NCBI GenBank assembly: GCA_037447655.1
Contig: JBBHKE010003252.1
Span: 1 to 42,500, forward strand
DNA: 42,500 nucleotides
Direction: 5' to 3'
Source: Zygnema cylindricum
Taxonomy: Eukaryota > Streptophyta > Zygnematophyceae > Zygnematales > Zygnemataceae
The stretch's first letter is position 1. Each line of letters starts with the position of its first letter. Shown here piece after piece: positions 33,335 to 42,500 of the stretch. The notes beneath the pieces were generated by a model. It worked only from the letters and a program-made list of their open reading frames with translations, was not told the origin of the DNA and ran no database searches. The position numbers and the translations under genes are program-made.

Positions 33335-34190
33335 GGGAAGTCGATAGATCCCTTCAAGTATTCTAAGACAATCACAATTAGATTTCACTCAGAGAGTGAG
33401 GAAGAGTCAGATTTTCCTAAAAAGAATATCAGTCATCATATTATTGTAGATCCAGAAGAAACTCGGACTGAGGAGGAGACTCTGATGAATCTGCAAGCTC
33501 TTGTACAGTTCGAGGACATGGAGGGAAAGGAGCCAGTTCCCATGGATAGGGGAGCAGATGAAACAGTTCAGAAGAACCCGAGAATACCCTCCATTCTAGC
33601 TTCTAAATTTGAACGAGGATGAATGAGCAACAAAAGGCTGCAAGAAAAACATGCAGCTCACAAGGTAACAAAACTGTCACATCCTGATGAGCCTCAGACT
33701 TACTTAGAGGCAGTGAACATTCAAAAAAATGACAGATGGGTTAGAGCCATTAATGATGAGATGGCTTCCATTATGGAAGCCAAAACGTGGGAATTAGTGG
33801 ATTGTCCTCCAAACAGAAAGCCGATTGGGTGTAAATGGGTGTTTAAATTGAAATTGAATCCAGATAATACCATTAAGAGGTACAAAGCTAGATTGGTAGC
33901 AAAGGGTTTTACTCAAAAGGAGGGAATTGACTATGAAGAGACCTTTGCACCGGTTGTACGTTTTCGCTCCGTAAGGATTCTCCTCAGTCTAGAGGCAGCG
34001 GAAGACATGGAGATTCATCAGATGGATATCAAAACTGCCTTCCTACATGGAGATTCATCAGATGGATATCAAAACTGCCTTCCTCAATGGTGAGTTAGAG
34101 GAGGAGATTTTTATGAGGCAGCTGGAAGGCTTTGTGCAAGAAGGAGAGGAGAGTAAAGTTTGCAGACTTATTAAGTCCTTGTATTGGCTC
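33335..34190 (+). pseudogene. E3 linker and first reverse transcriptase fragment
   Basis: After B1 the frame continues IDPFKYSKTITIRFHSESEE to a stop at 33620-33622. RT then starts (DEPQTYLEAVNIQKNDRWVR, TWELVDCPPNRKPIGCKWVF, ARLVAKGFTQKEGIDYEETF). A 40-bp tandem duplication at 34005-34084 breaks the frame after MDIKTAFLHG. Sequence equivalent to K-S-L-Y-G-L-K-H follows, and at 34191 it jumps back to the PPNRKPIGCK region of a second copy. Confidence 0.88.
34005..34084. repeat. 40-bp tandem duplication in E3 RT
   Basis: ACATGGAGATTCATCAGATG plus the next 20 bases is repeated directly (34005 and 34045), shifting the reading frame. Confidence 0.95.
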
Positions 34191-36737
34191 AAACAGGCCG
34201 ATTGGGTGTAAATAGGTGATTAAATTGAAACTGAATCCAGATAATGTTGTTCATAGCCCTTTTCAGCCATGAATGTACCCTCGGAAGCACCACAGACTAC
34301 CCCTAAACAGCCTCCTTTGATTCCACTCAGAATTCTACAGAATTACCAAACCAAGCTGAAACTACTCAACCAGATATTTCCTAGACCACTTAGTATTCCC
34401 ACCAAATTTCATATAATAATACCAAACCGAATAATCAAAACACTCAGTCAAAGTTGCAGAAAAACAGCCTGCCAGAACTTTGAAAAATCTGACCAACTTC
34501 ACAATGAAGCCCCAAGCAAACCAGACACACAATAGGTCTGCAATTTTTTCACGTTATTGCCAATACAAGGAGGAACACACATGAAATATTTCAGATAATT
34601 CTGCCAATATAAATGAGAGCAATTCTCAGATGAAATTCTCAAAAAGGAGCAGAAACAGTTTCTGTCCAAAACTTCGTGAGTCTAAAAATGACTAAGTTCT
34701 ACAAATATACACTACAACTTACTACTAACTGTACGGAGGCATACCAACCATACGTAATCAATCATCTGCCTCAATTAATGTGAGTGTACCTGAGATCTAA
34801 ACTAATAATTAATACACAAGACAAAACATTGTTAAATATTTACAAGTCTTACAAATTCAGTCAAACGAATCTGGACCGTCCAAAATAAATATCATGTGAT
34901 GGACGCGATTTCGCGTCCCTCACCAAACTGACGGCGCCTCCGTCCGTAGCTCTTCTTTGGCACCATTGATGTCGTGAAGCATAATCACCAAAATCCACTT
35001 GGCGAAATGACATCACTCCATCCAAATTAGTCCGTACCGGCGGCGTACTTCTTCAAACTTCTTCAAAAACATTTCAGATCAGATCACTTCGCGATCCGCC
35101 TTACATTTGACTTTCATATTCCGTACTTCTTCATTTACTTGTTCACGCCACCCACTTAGTTCTGTATATTCCAAAAACAATTAGTACCATTACTCCCCCA
35201 AATCCACAAATCAATTCGAACCTCCACAGTAAATCAAGATAGCATTAGAGTAGCGTACTGTACCCACGAAACATTATGTACGCACGAAACAACACGCACG
35301 CACGAAACTAACTTTTCAAACCAACAGATAATACCATTCAGAGGTACAAAGCTACATTGGTAGCAAAGAGTTTTACCCAAAAGCATGGAATTGACTATAA
35401 AGGGACCTTTGCACCGATTGTACGTTTTCCGTCCATAAGGATTCTCCTTACTCTAGCGGCACCGGAAGACACGGAGATTCATTAGATGGATATCAAAACT
35501 GCCTTATTCAATGGTGAGTAAGAGGAGGAGATTTTTATGAGGCAGCCGGAAAGCTTTGTGCAGGAAGGAGAGGAGAGTAAAGTTTGCAGAATTATTAGGT
35601 CCTTGTATAGACTGAAACATGCTCCCAGGCAATGGAACAAGAAACTAGGTGAATTCTTAACCAATATGGGATATAACAGAATCAACTTTGACCACTCTAT
35701 TTGCATGTTTCAGGATGAGGAGGGGGTTATTTTTATTGCCATCTATGAAGATGATTTGATGGTATTGAGTATGTTCATGGAAAAGATCAATAAGTTAAAG
35801 AAAGATTTGAGAAGCAGATTTGACATGAAAGATTTAGGGAAGGCAAGATATATCGTAGGAATTTAGATGGAAAGAGATAGAGGGAAAAAAATAATCAGAT
35901 TAACTCAGAAAGAGGCAATTGGAAATATGCTAGAAAAGTTTCAAATAGAAAAGGAAAACAGATGTACCACTCTCATGGACTTGAAGAAAGTAAGTGATGG
36001 AAGTGTAGAAGGAGGTGTAATCATTCTTGATGAGGAAATGAGCCCGGAAGAGAGACTGTTCATGAAGTCAATTCCTTATACACAGGTCGTAGGAAGTCTG
36101 ATTTATTTCATGAATTGTACTAGGTCGGACATAGCTGCAGCAGTTGAGGTTGAGGTCCTCAGTAGGAGTCTTAATGATCTTAGAAAGAAAGATTGGGAGG
36201 CAGCCAAGAGGGTTATGAGGTATGTGATAAGAACTACCGATCTTTGGTTGCATGGGAGGGGAGAATGCTGACATCACCACTTGGAGTGATGCCAGCTATG
36301 GGGATGCTCCTATGAGGAGGTGTACATCTGGAAATGTTTTGTATGTTGCGAATGGTGCTTGTTGTTGGAGCAGTAAGCACCAAAAGGTGGTTGCTCAGTC
36401 CACTATGGAGGCTGAGTACATGGCCTATTGTACTGTTGTGAGAGAACTAATGTGGGTAAAGTCTCTTTTGCAAGAACTTGGGTCCATGAAGGTTGGAACT
36501 CAGAAAGTGTTTTGCGATAACCAAGCTGCCATTGCAATTGTAGCTAATCTAAAACACCATTTCAAAGCTAAGCATATGGATATAAGGTTGAGCTTTGTGA
36601 GAGAAAAGGTTGAGAACAAAATTGTGATTTTGGAGTATAAACCAGATGGAGAAATGGTGGCATATATGATAACAAAGCTAGTCCCATCTCCTAAACTAAA
36701 ATTTTGTAGGGAACAATGTGGGCTAAAAGAAAAATGA
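34191..36737 (+). pseudogene. E3 second reverse transcriptase copy and RNase H (split by B2)
   Basis: Starts at 34191-34244 (equivalent of PIGCK-W-V-F-K-L-K-L-N-P-D-N), is interrupted by B2, and resumes at 35332 (T-I-x-R-Y-K-A). The polymerase motif reads I-A-I-Y-E-D-D-L-M (35738-35758): Glu where most copia RTs have Val. RLKHAPRQWNKKLGEF, DMKDLGKARYIVGI and FMNCTRSDIAAAV follow. RNase H (ITTWSDASYGDAPMRRCTSG, STMEAEYM, FCDNQAAIAIV) is nearly intact in a 161-codon frame (36252-36737), with one frame change at about 36260. Confidence 0.9.
34245..35326 (-). mobile_element. Solo LTR B2 (1082 bp) inserted in E3
   Basis: Starts TGTTGTTCATAG, ends AACCAACA, with target duplication GATAA (34240-34244 and 35327-35331) in the codons for N-P-D-N. 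It is related to B1 along its length, shorter, and has the same orientation. Its last 26 nt (minus) encode M-A-E-K-G-Y-E-Q plus CA, matching B1. It interrupts the second RT copy of E3. Confidence 0.92.
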
Positions 36738-36741
36738 CTAG

Positions 36742-36754
36742 AAAATAAGGGGAG
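36742..36754 (+). promoter_or_regulatory. E3 polypurine tract
   Basis: AAAATAAGGGGAG directly before the LTR, identical to E1. Confidence 0.8.
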
Positions 36755-37762
36755 TGTTGAAATTTGAGTTCTAATATATTTTCTAGGTCAGTGTATAGGA
36801 AAATAAAAGGTCTCATTTTGGCAGTCAGCCTCTGCCTTCCCTCTCTCTCTAGCCCTCATACTTGTTGCAGTCACTGAACACCGGTGAGAGAGAGGCTGCT
36901 TGAGTAGCCACAAAAACGTAGGGGAATCAGCTTTTAGCAAAAAGCTAACAGACCAAGGATTTGATCCTTGTCCCTATAGACTACTAGATTAGCCAGCTGG
37001 CTTATCGTATAGTCTAGTACCTGGTGCTAGCATATATAGGGTTTGATAGCTATATAAATACGAACTAGTGGACTAAGCCGATTTACTGAAGTGTAGAACA
37101 ATAATATGCATTCAGGTAGGAACTTGTTGTCGCACGGATACCGGTACGGACTGCACGAAATTCAGTGGTGCAGACACTAAATTTTGACGGCACAAAACAA
37201 AAGTTGGTTAGCATCTAACGGCTCGCAACCGAGCCACCATTGCGGAATGGTCACTTTCGCTGTTTGCGGTCGTCAACTCACCAGACGCCACGTGGCGCCC
37301 TATCAGTCGTTTATAGAATTTACGGGAAACCCGGAGACGAGTCCAGAGTTGACGCGCGTCCCCTCCATGGCCATGTCGTACAGTGGCCGTACAGAAAGTA
37401 CATCGGCAATGGTACCTTTCTGTACTGTACAGTCTTTTGATTGGGTACGTACATCAGTACTAGAGGGTTTCAGAAAGTGGTTTGGGACTTAGAGTTTTGG
37501 TAGGTAGCAACCTCTCTCCCAAAGTGTTGGTATAAATATTAGCATCTTTGCCACTTGATAATTAATCGCTTGGTTAGGCGTTTTGAGCAATTCTTTTTGC
37601 ATTGGACTCGGGGGAGTCTAGCCTTCACATGGTTGAAGGCAGTCAGAGTCATTGCATGCTAGTGTGGCAGTTGTTCTAAGCGGAAGGGAGGCATTTAAAG
37701 TTATCGTAGAGGCTTCAAGCAAGCTGTGTATTTTGTGTACCAATGGAGGTCACAGAATTGCA
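36755..37762 (+). repeat. E3 3' LTR (1008 bp)
   Basis: Begins TGTTGAAATTTGAG and ends GAATTGCA. It matches the 5' LTR throughout at roughly nine bases in ten by eye. It keeps TATAAATA (37531-37538), CACGTG (37289-37294) and the LTR-borne gag start (ATG at 37743, M-E-V-T-E-L then CA). The flanks of the two E3 LTRs (TGAAT left, AGAAG right) do not form a target duplication. Confidence 0.92.
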
Positions 37763-38679
37763 AGAAGGGTCCAAAAGGTGTAGGCACACTAGGAGGAAGG
37801 TTTACGTTTAGCCGAACAGGGGCTTGATGAGGGTTGATGGTTGGACGAAAAAGTAGAAAAGGTATAAGAGGGGAAGGTAATATGGTTGAGTGCGAGAGGA
37901 ATTTTAGAAAACATCAGACGAGGAAATGGGCATAGGTACAGTAATCAACAGTGATGGTTTGAGGGATGCGTTGAGGAGGATCGAGGTGTGGTTGCTTTTT
38001 GAGAGAGATGAGGAATGGGTGAATTATTAAAAGTGTTGGATTGCTCTCCTTGCTGTGGGGGGCAATATCAGGTACAAAAGTAGGTAATTTGTTCCTTTAT
38101 GGGTTTGGTGAAAAAGGCATGGGTAAAAAGTCATTTTCGTGGCAAAAAGTGGCATTTTGTCAAAAGACGACTTCCAAGGATGAAATAACAATGGAGAGTT
38201 GTTTTGTTGTTGCTAACATACTGGATAGGATGGGGATGGGGAATATAAGGCTCGCCATTTTTGAGTGGCCACGAGGGTCCAATAGTTGGGAAACAAAGAA
38301 AAACTAACATAAAAAAAAGTAATAACGTCAATGTAGGGTTTGTGTTGATAGAGTCGACTTTGTCCTTTAGTTAGCGGTTGCCCGTCTCTATGGCCAATGC
38401 CCTTACGGAGTTCCTTCCAATTTTTACGTCACTAGTCTTGAATTTCCCAAACGAAACCTCAATTCCACAAGTAGTATTTTTAATCGAGAACTTGAATTTT
38501 GTTTACCATGAACGCATTTTTATGCTCAATCACAAACTACCTTAGTTGGGCAATAACACAAGTATGTGCCCAAAACATCGTTTTCCTCAGAAAAACCCGA
38601 TATTTTTCCCCAAACCCGATAAGTTTTGCAATCAACACACTCCACAAACCCGTCATTTTCTCTATTGATGATTGCATAT
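37763..38679. other. Intergenic stretch, no supported gene
   Basis: Short frames only (for example 38041-38307 plus), without recognised domains. Nothing retroelement-like was identified. Confidence 0.55.
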
Positions 38680-38841
38680 ACCCGGGTCTTTTATTTTGGT
38701 GAAATGACCAAGGAGATGCCATAGTGGGGAATTTGATGCCCTCTACCACGAGTCCCGTAGTAAACGCTCTGCCGTAGAAAACCTTTAGATTCAAAGGATT
38801 TGTAAGGGGATTAAGCTTGAGGATTCAATGCATTATATATA

Positions 38842-38912
<71 letters not shown>

Positions 38913-39072
38913 ATATAATGCATTGAAACCTCAAGCTTAATCCCCTTACAAATCCTTTGAATCTAAAGGTTTTCTACAGAAGAGCGTTTATTATGGGACT
39001 CGTGGTAGAGGGCATCAAATTCCCCACTATGGCATCTCCTTGGTCATTTCACCAAAATAAAAGACCCGAGTA
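38680..39072. repeat. Long foldback with AT-rich apex
   Basis: Left arm about 38680-38845, right arm about 38915-39072. The right arm is the reverse complement of the left with only a handful of differences over roughly 160 bp (for example AGTCCCGTAGTAAACG against AGTCCCATAATAAACG). The loop is an (AT)n tract. The RNA or single strand would form one long hairpin. No transposase or protein frame. It may be a foldback/MITE element or an inverted duplication. Confidence 0.9.
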
Positions 39073-40130
39073 ATACTTTGATGCCCACATTTGTTTCCCT
39101 TTTGTATCCCTTACATTTTCTTTCTATTTCCCTCTCCTTTCCCTGTTTTCCTTTTGTTTTCCTTTTTTGTTCCTTTTGTTGCCTATTCTTTGTCAATTTT
39201 TTTAGTTCGTCGTTTTCCTTTCTCTCGTTCCACGAACTTAGGTGGTTTACCATCACACCTATTTTTACTAATTCCCTCACTCTCACAATAACTTATTGTC
39301 CTCGCAAATTGAAAAAAAACCTAAAAGTACAGTTTTACCGAGTTCTGTGGATAGTGTACCACGACCGAAGAATCACACTAATTTTGGTGTGGAAAAATAC
39401 CCCTTTGAAAATGCAAAAAAACATCTTTGAGTATCTGAGAATCTTTAAGGGAAATTTCTTCTCCTCTTCTGTCACAATTGTTTTTAAAAATCATACACAC
39501 ACTAAAAAATCCAAATTGTATAAGGTTCGACACCCTTTTCGACAATCAGCAATCTGCTTAAGTACTAAACAAGTTTTTTTAACCAGAATGTTAAGTTCCA
39601 TATATCCATTTCCAAAATTGGAGTCACAAAGTACATTCAAAAAAAAAAGGGGAAGAACGAAAAATCCAATGAAGCTCAAAAATCCGAGTTTCAATTAAAG
39701 AGATCCATCGTTAACAAAACCGAATTCTATACTCGATAAATATTTACGTTCTATATCCACTCTGAATATGTTCCCTACACTATAAGACTACCATAAACTT
39801 TGAAAATCATGTAACATCATTTTCTTTTATTCTCCTCTTTTTCTAAACACCTTTTCTTTCTTTCAAACCGTTGCATTTCCCTCATAATATTCTCTCACCC
39901 TATAAACTTTCTAACTTACAAATTCTCTCACAATTCCTTCTTTTCAATCCTCTTCACCAACATTTGTCGTAAAAACTCTTAACATTTTTGTCCCTCAAAT
40001 CGTCTCCCTATGTCCCACTATCCTGAAAACCTCTCCCCCCGGTCCTCCCTCTTCTCTCTCCCCCTCCCTCCCCGTCTCCCTCTCTCTCTCCCTCCCTCTC
40101 CCTCTCCCTCCCTCTCCCTCCCTCTCCCTC
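39073..40130. other. 3' flank of histidinol dehydrogenase gene
   Basis: AT-rich DNA downstream of the minus-strand gene. The stop is followed (in sense) by a purine tract, seen here as CCCTCT repeats at 40035-40130, which probably falls in the 3' UTR. No other gene was recognised. Confidence 0.55.
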
Positions 40131-42016
40131 TTACAACTTTTGTGCCTCGTCTAAACGAAGAGTCACCGCCCTTTTATGAGCATCCAATCCCTCGATTTCC
40201 GCCATTTTCGCCACCGAGGGACCCAATTTTTTGAGACCATCAAGAGTGAGAGATTGGACTGTCATGTATTTCACAAAGGAGTCGAGAGAAACTCCTCCGT
40301 ACATTCGAGCGTAGCCGTAAGTCGGGAGAACGTGGTTGGTTCCACTCGCATAGTCTCCAACGCTTTCGGGAGTCCATTGACCCACGAAAACAGAACCTGT
40401 GGAGGAAAAGAGACAGAGACAGAAGCAGAGGGAGGGAGGAGGAGGAGGAGGAGGAGGAGCAGAAACATCACCAGATTAGATATAAAAACAGAAATAGAAA
40501 CAGAAACGATACAACAAACGCAGCAACAGAAACAGAGACAAAGACAGAGAAAATAAAGAGGGAGAGGGAGAGGGAGAGGGAGAGAGAGAGAGATCAGAGA
40601 CAGAAAGGGCAGAAACACAGACAGACAGGGAGCGGGACAGGGATAGAAAGAGACAGAGACAGAGAGAGTGTCAGAGACAGAGACAGAGATATAGACAGTA
40701 ACAGGGACAGAGACAGAGACAGAAATCAAGAGAACACCGTATAGAAGTATGAAATCAATGAAAAAAACAGAGACAGATTGAAAGAGAAACAAAACAAAAG
40801 CAGAAACAGAGCAGATGTAAAGATAACCTTATCAACCTTTTTATAACTTTATCAAACAACAGAAGTTGAAAGAAAATATGGAGAAAAAAAAACAACAGAA
40901 GTTGAAGAAAGAAAATATGGAGAAAAAAAACAACAGAAGTTGAAGAAAGAAAATATGGAGAAAAAAAAACAACAGAAGTTGAAGAAAGAAAATATGGAGA
41001 AAAAAAAAGCGATGTACAAAACATCCTTATTTTTGGCTGCTTAATCATCAAAAACAACGGTAAGTCCTGACAATTGATTGCTTATGCCCACTTTAGACGA
41101 CTTGAACAACAGGCTAAAATACTGAAAAATCATCAATTTTTGTCAAGCATTTCAAATACAGAAAATGAAAATAGAAATAAACAAGGAAAAGAAAAAAATG
41201 ACAACTTACCGGCATTAGTTATGTGTGGCACCACATCTTCGGCGTTTTCTGTGTTGATAATGAGATGCTCTGGAGCATATTTGTTGGAAAATTGACAAGC
41301 CTGTAAAACTCTCCCTCCCAAAACTCAAAAATTTCAACCACTTTTCTCTTCATGTCCTTTCAAAAACAATCACACACGCTAAAACCAGTAGACTGCCCAT
41401 CGCTATTTATAGCTAAAAACTCTAATTTAAATGCCCAAAATCATTTATTAAGCATAAATTAGTGTAAACAACACTATTTGGTCAGTTGGGCCATAACGAG
41501 TCACATGGCAAAACATAAATACGTATAGTTAATTCTAATAAAGTTAAATATTTCAGTAACTCTAATAAGAATGTTAGGTGTAAAATTATGCCTTTCAAAT
41601 AGAAACAGTCAAACAGAGAGGAAAAGGGAGAGAGAGATGGAGATAGACATTGCACGAGGAAAGAGGAAGAGTGGCAGCGTATCTTTTCCACACATTGGAA
41701 AAGGAGAGGGAAAGCAAGAGAGAAAGTGAGAGGGAGAGACAGAGAGACAGAGACAGAGTGAGAGACAGAGAGAGACACACAGAGAGAGAGAGAGAGTGAG
41801 AGACAGAGCGAGAGAGAGAGAGAGAGAGAGAGAGACTGCCTCTACCTCTTCCACAGATTCCACCACTATAGTGTAGGAGTGGCTGAGAGCCTCCCCTGCA
41901 ATGCTGCCACGTGGCAGGGCATCACACTGAGCCGCCACCTCTCTCTCGATGGCCGTCACATCACACTCGCTTCCGATCGCCACCAGTACGACCTGACTGT
42001 CGGGTCCGTGCTCGGC
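40131..42016 (-). CDS. HDH: Histidinol dehydrogenase, last three exons (partial, 5' end outside window)
   Basis: NAD-dependent enzyme of the last two steps of histidine synthesis (histidinol to histidine), plastid-located in plants. Visible exons: 41846-42016 (57 codons, A-E-H-G-P-D-S-Q start), 41210-41300 (30 codons plus 1 nt) and 40131-40396 (2 nt plus 87 codons and TAA). All junctions are GT-AG, with phases 0 and 1 that join cleanly. Residues of the E. coli HisD active site are present: His of AEHG (zinc), Glu-His of YAPEH (catalytic), Asp and His of [13 protein letters not shown], and His of [11 protein letters not shown] (zinc). The C-terminus is LDEAQKL. The acceptor before the first visible exon is TATATAG. 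Upstream exons lie right of the window. Sequence is intact, and it is the only confidently named host gene here. Confidence 0.96.
40397..41209 (-). other. HDH penultimate-to-last intron (813 bp)
   Basis: Donor GTAAGT, acceptor CCACAG. In sense it is pyrimidine-rich over about 40410-40790 (GA, GAGACA and GGAGAG words on the plus strand). It also holds a tandem repeat at 40860-41010. Confidence 0.9.
40860..41010. repeat. 36-39 bp tandem repeat, four copies, in HDH intron
   Basis: The unit CAGAAGTTGAAGAAAGAAAA plus TATGGAGAAAAAAAA and ACAA starts at 40860, 40896, 40934 and 40973. The first copy lacks three bases. It produces a spurious repeated peptide frame on the minus strand. Confidence 0.93.
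41301..41845 (-). other. HDH intron (545 bp) with GA/CT tract
   Basis: Donor GTAGAG at 41845, acceptor TTTTACAG. The part next to the donor (about 41700-41837) is a nearly pure GA/GAGACA tract on the plus strand, so CT-rich in sense. Confidence 0.9.
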
Positions 42017-42500
42017 CTATATAAAAGAAAAAAAGGACAAAATTTATATTTAGTCTTTACTTTTTTCAAAAAGAGTCTTTACTTTTTTCAAACTTTTTGT
42101 AGGTTTTTCTTTTCACACATGTTTCACACATTTTTTTGGCACTTTTTTTTTCACTATTATTTTTCACGTTTCTGTAGGATTCTTGTTTATTGGGTGTTGT
42201 AAGAAAAGTTACTTTTGGGATTTTCATTAACAAAAAAAAAAAAAAAAAAAACACTAACTGTCGTGTCCGTGGTCAGTCAAAAAAATAAACAAAAAAAAAG
42301 GGATCTTTTCCACCCTTTTGTAGGTAGGAATATTTATTTAGGTATTTTAAGAAAACCACTTTTATGGATTTTTTGGGATCTTATTTTCATACTTCGTTTT
42401 AGGTTTTTATAGGTATCAGAAAAAAAAAAATTAGGAAACTTTTTAATGTTTTTTAAGAAACATTTTGCTTTAAAAAATAAACATTAGTGTTTCATGTTGT
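42017..42500 (-). other. Part of an upstream HDH intron
   Basis: AT-rich, with homopolymer A/T runs (for example 42231-42251). No HDH coding block was seen, so the preceding exon lies beyond the window. Confidence 0.7.

Noticed and set aside
28554-37767. Target-site duplication for E3 (GAAT-like words on both sides).
   Set aside because: The word falls inside LTR homology on the right side; the true flanks TGAAT and AGAAG do not match.
40271-40792. 173-codon minus frame rich in Ser-Val and Leu.
   Set aside because: Translation of an intronic CT-rich low-complexity tract.
40860-41010. CRISPR-like repeat array.
   Set aside because: Direct tandem repeat without unique spacers, inside a eukaryotic intron.
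41609-41983. 124-codon minus frame as a gene of its own.
   Set aside because: Its first part is an HDH exon; the Ser-Leu tail is intron CT repeat.

Overview
The window is nuclear DNA from a eukaryote of the green-plant (streptophyte) lineage. The evidence is a spliced histidinol dehydrogenase gene with plant-like sequence, Ty1/copia LTR retrotransposons whose primer-binding sites fit plant initiator tRNA-Met, G-box motifs (CACGTG) in LTRs, and scattered telobox-like AAACCCTAA motifs. The species cannot be named from the sequence. There is no bacterial signature, CRISPR array or recognisable rRNA/tRNA gene.

Left block (1-15600): a nest of decayed copia elements. Element E1 (plus strand) runs from a 5' LTR cut by the window edge to a 3' LTR ending at 6303. 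It sits inside the RNase H region of E2 (minus, 6304-10991). E2's 5' LTR abuts the RNase H of E4 (minus, 10992-15442). E4's 5' LTR in turn abuts a small RNase H relic, E5 (15443-15600). The downstream ends of E2, E4 and E5 should lie left of the window.

Middle block (15600-28558): mostly non-coding. It holds a GTACGG-rich degenerate repeat zone (19240-19930), a probable spliced host gene of unknown function with pyrimidine-rich introns (20934 to about 22200, plus), a copia gag relic E6 (23979-24600), two 217-bp TA-flanked inverted-repeat elements (24768-24984 and 25455-25671), and several short tandem duplications.

Right block (28559-37762): copia element E3 (plus) with 1014/1008-bp LTRs. 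It is split by two minus-oriented solo LTRs of another copia family, each with a clean 5-bp target-site duplication (GGGAA and GATAA). E3 also carries an overlapping duplicate of part of its reverse transcriptase. It is followed by a roughly 160-bp-arm foldback with an AT apex (38680-39072), then the last three visible exons of histidinol dehydrogenase (minus, 40131-42016).

Most interesting signal: in all four large copia elements the DNA just inside the 5' LTR is complementary, exactly or nearly, to the anticodon arm of initiator tRNA-Met (the half-tRNA priming known from Drosophila copia). The gag reading frame starts inside the LTR and reads through this site in the same phase. The two solo LTRs also end in an in-phase gag start. 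The pol genes are all broken, so this is the fossil of a lineage, not an active element.
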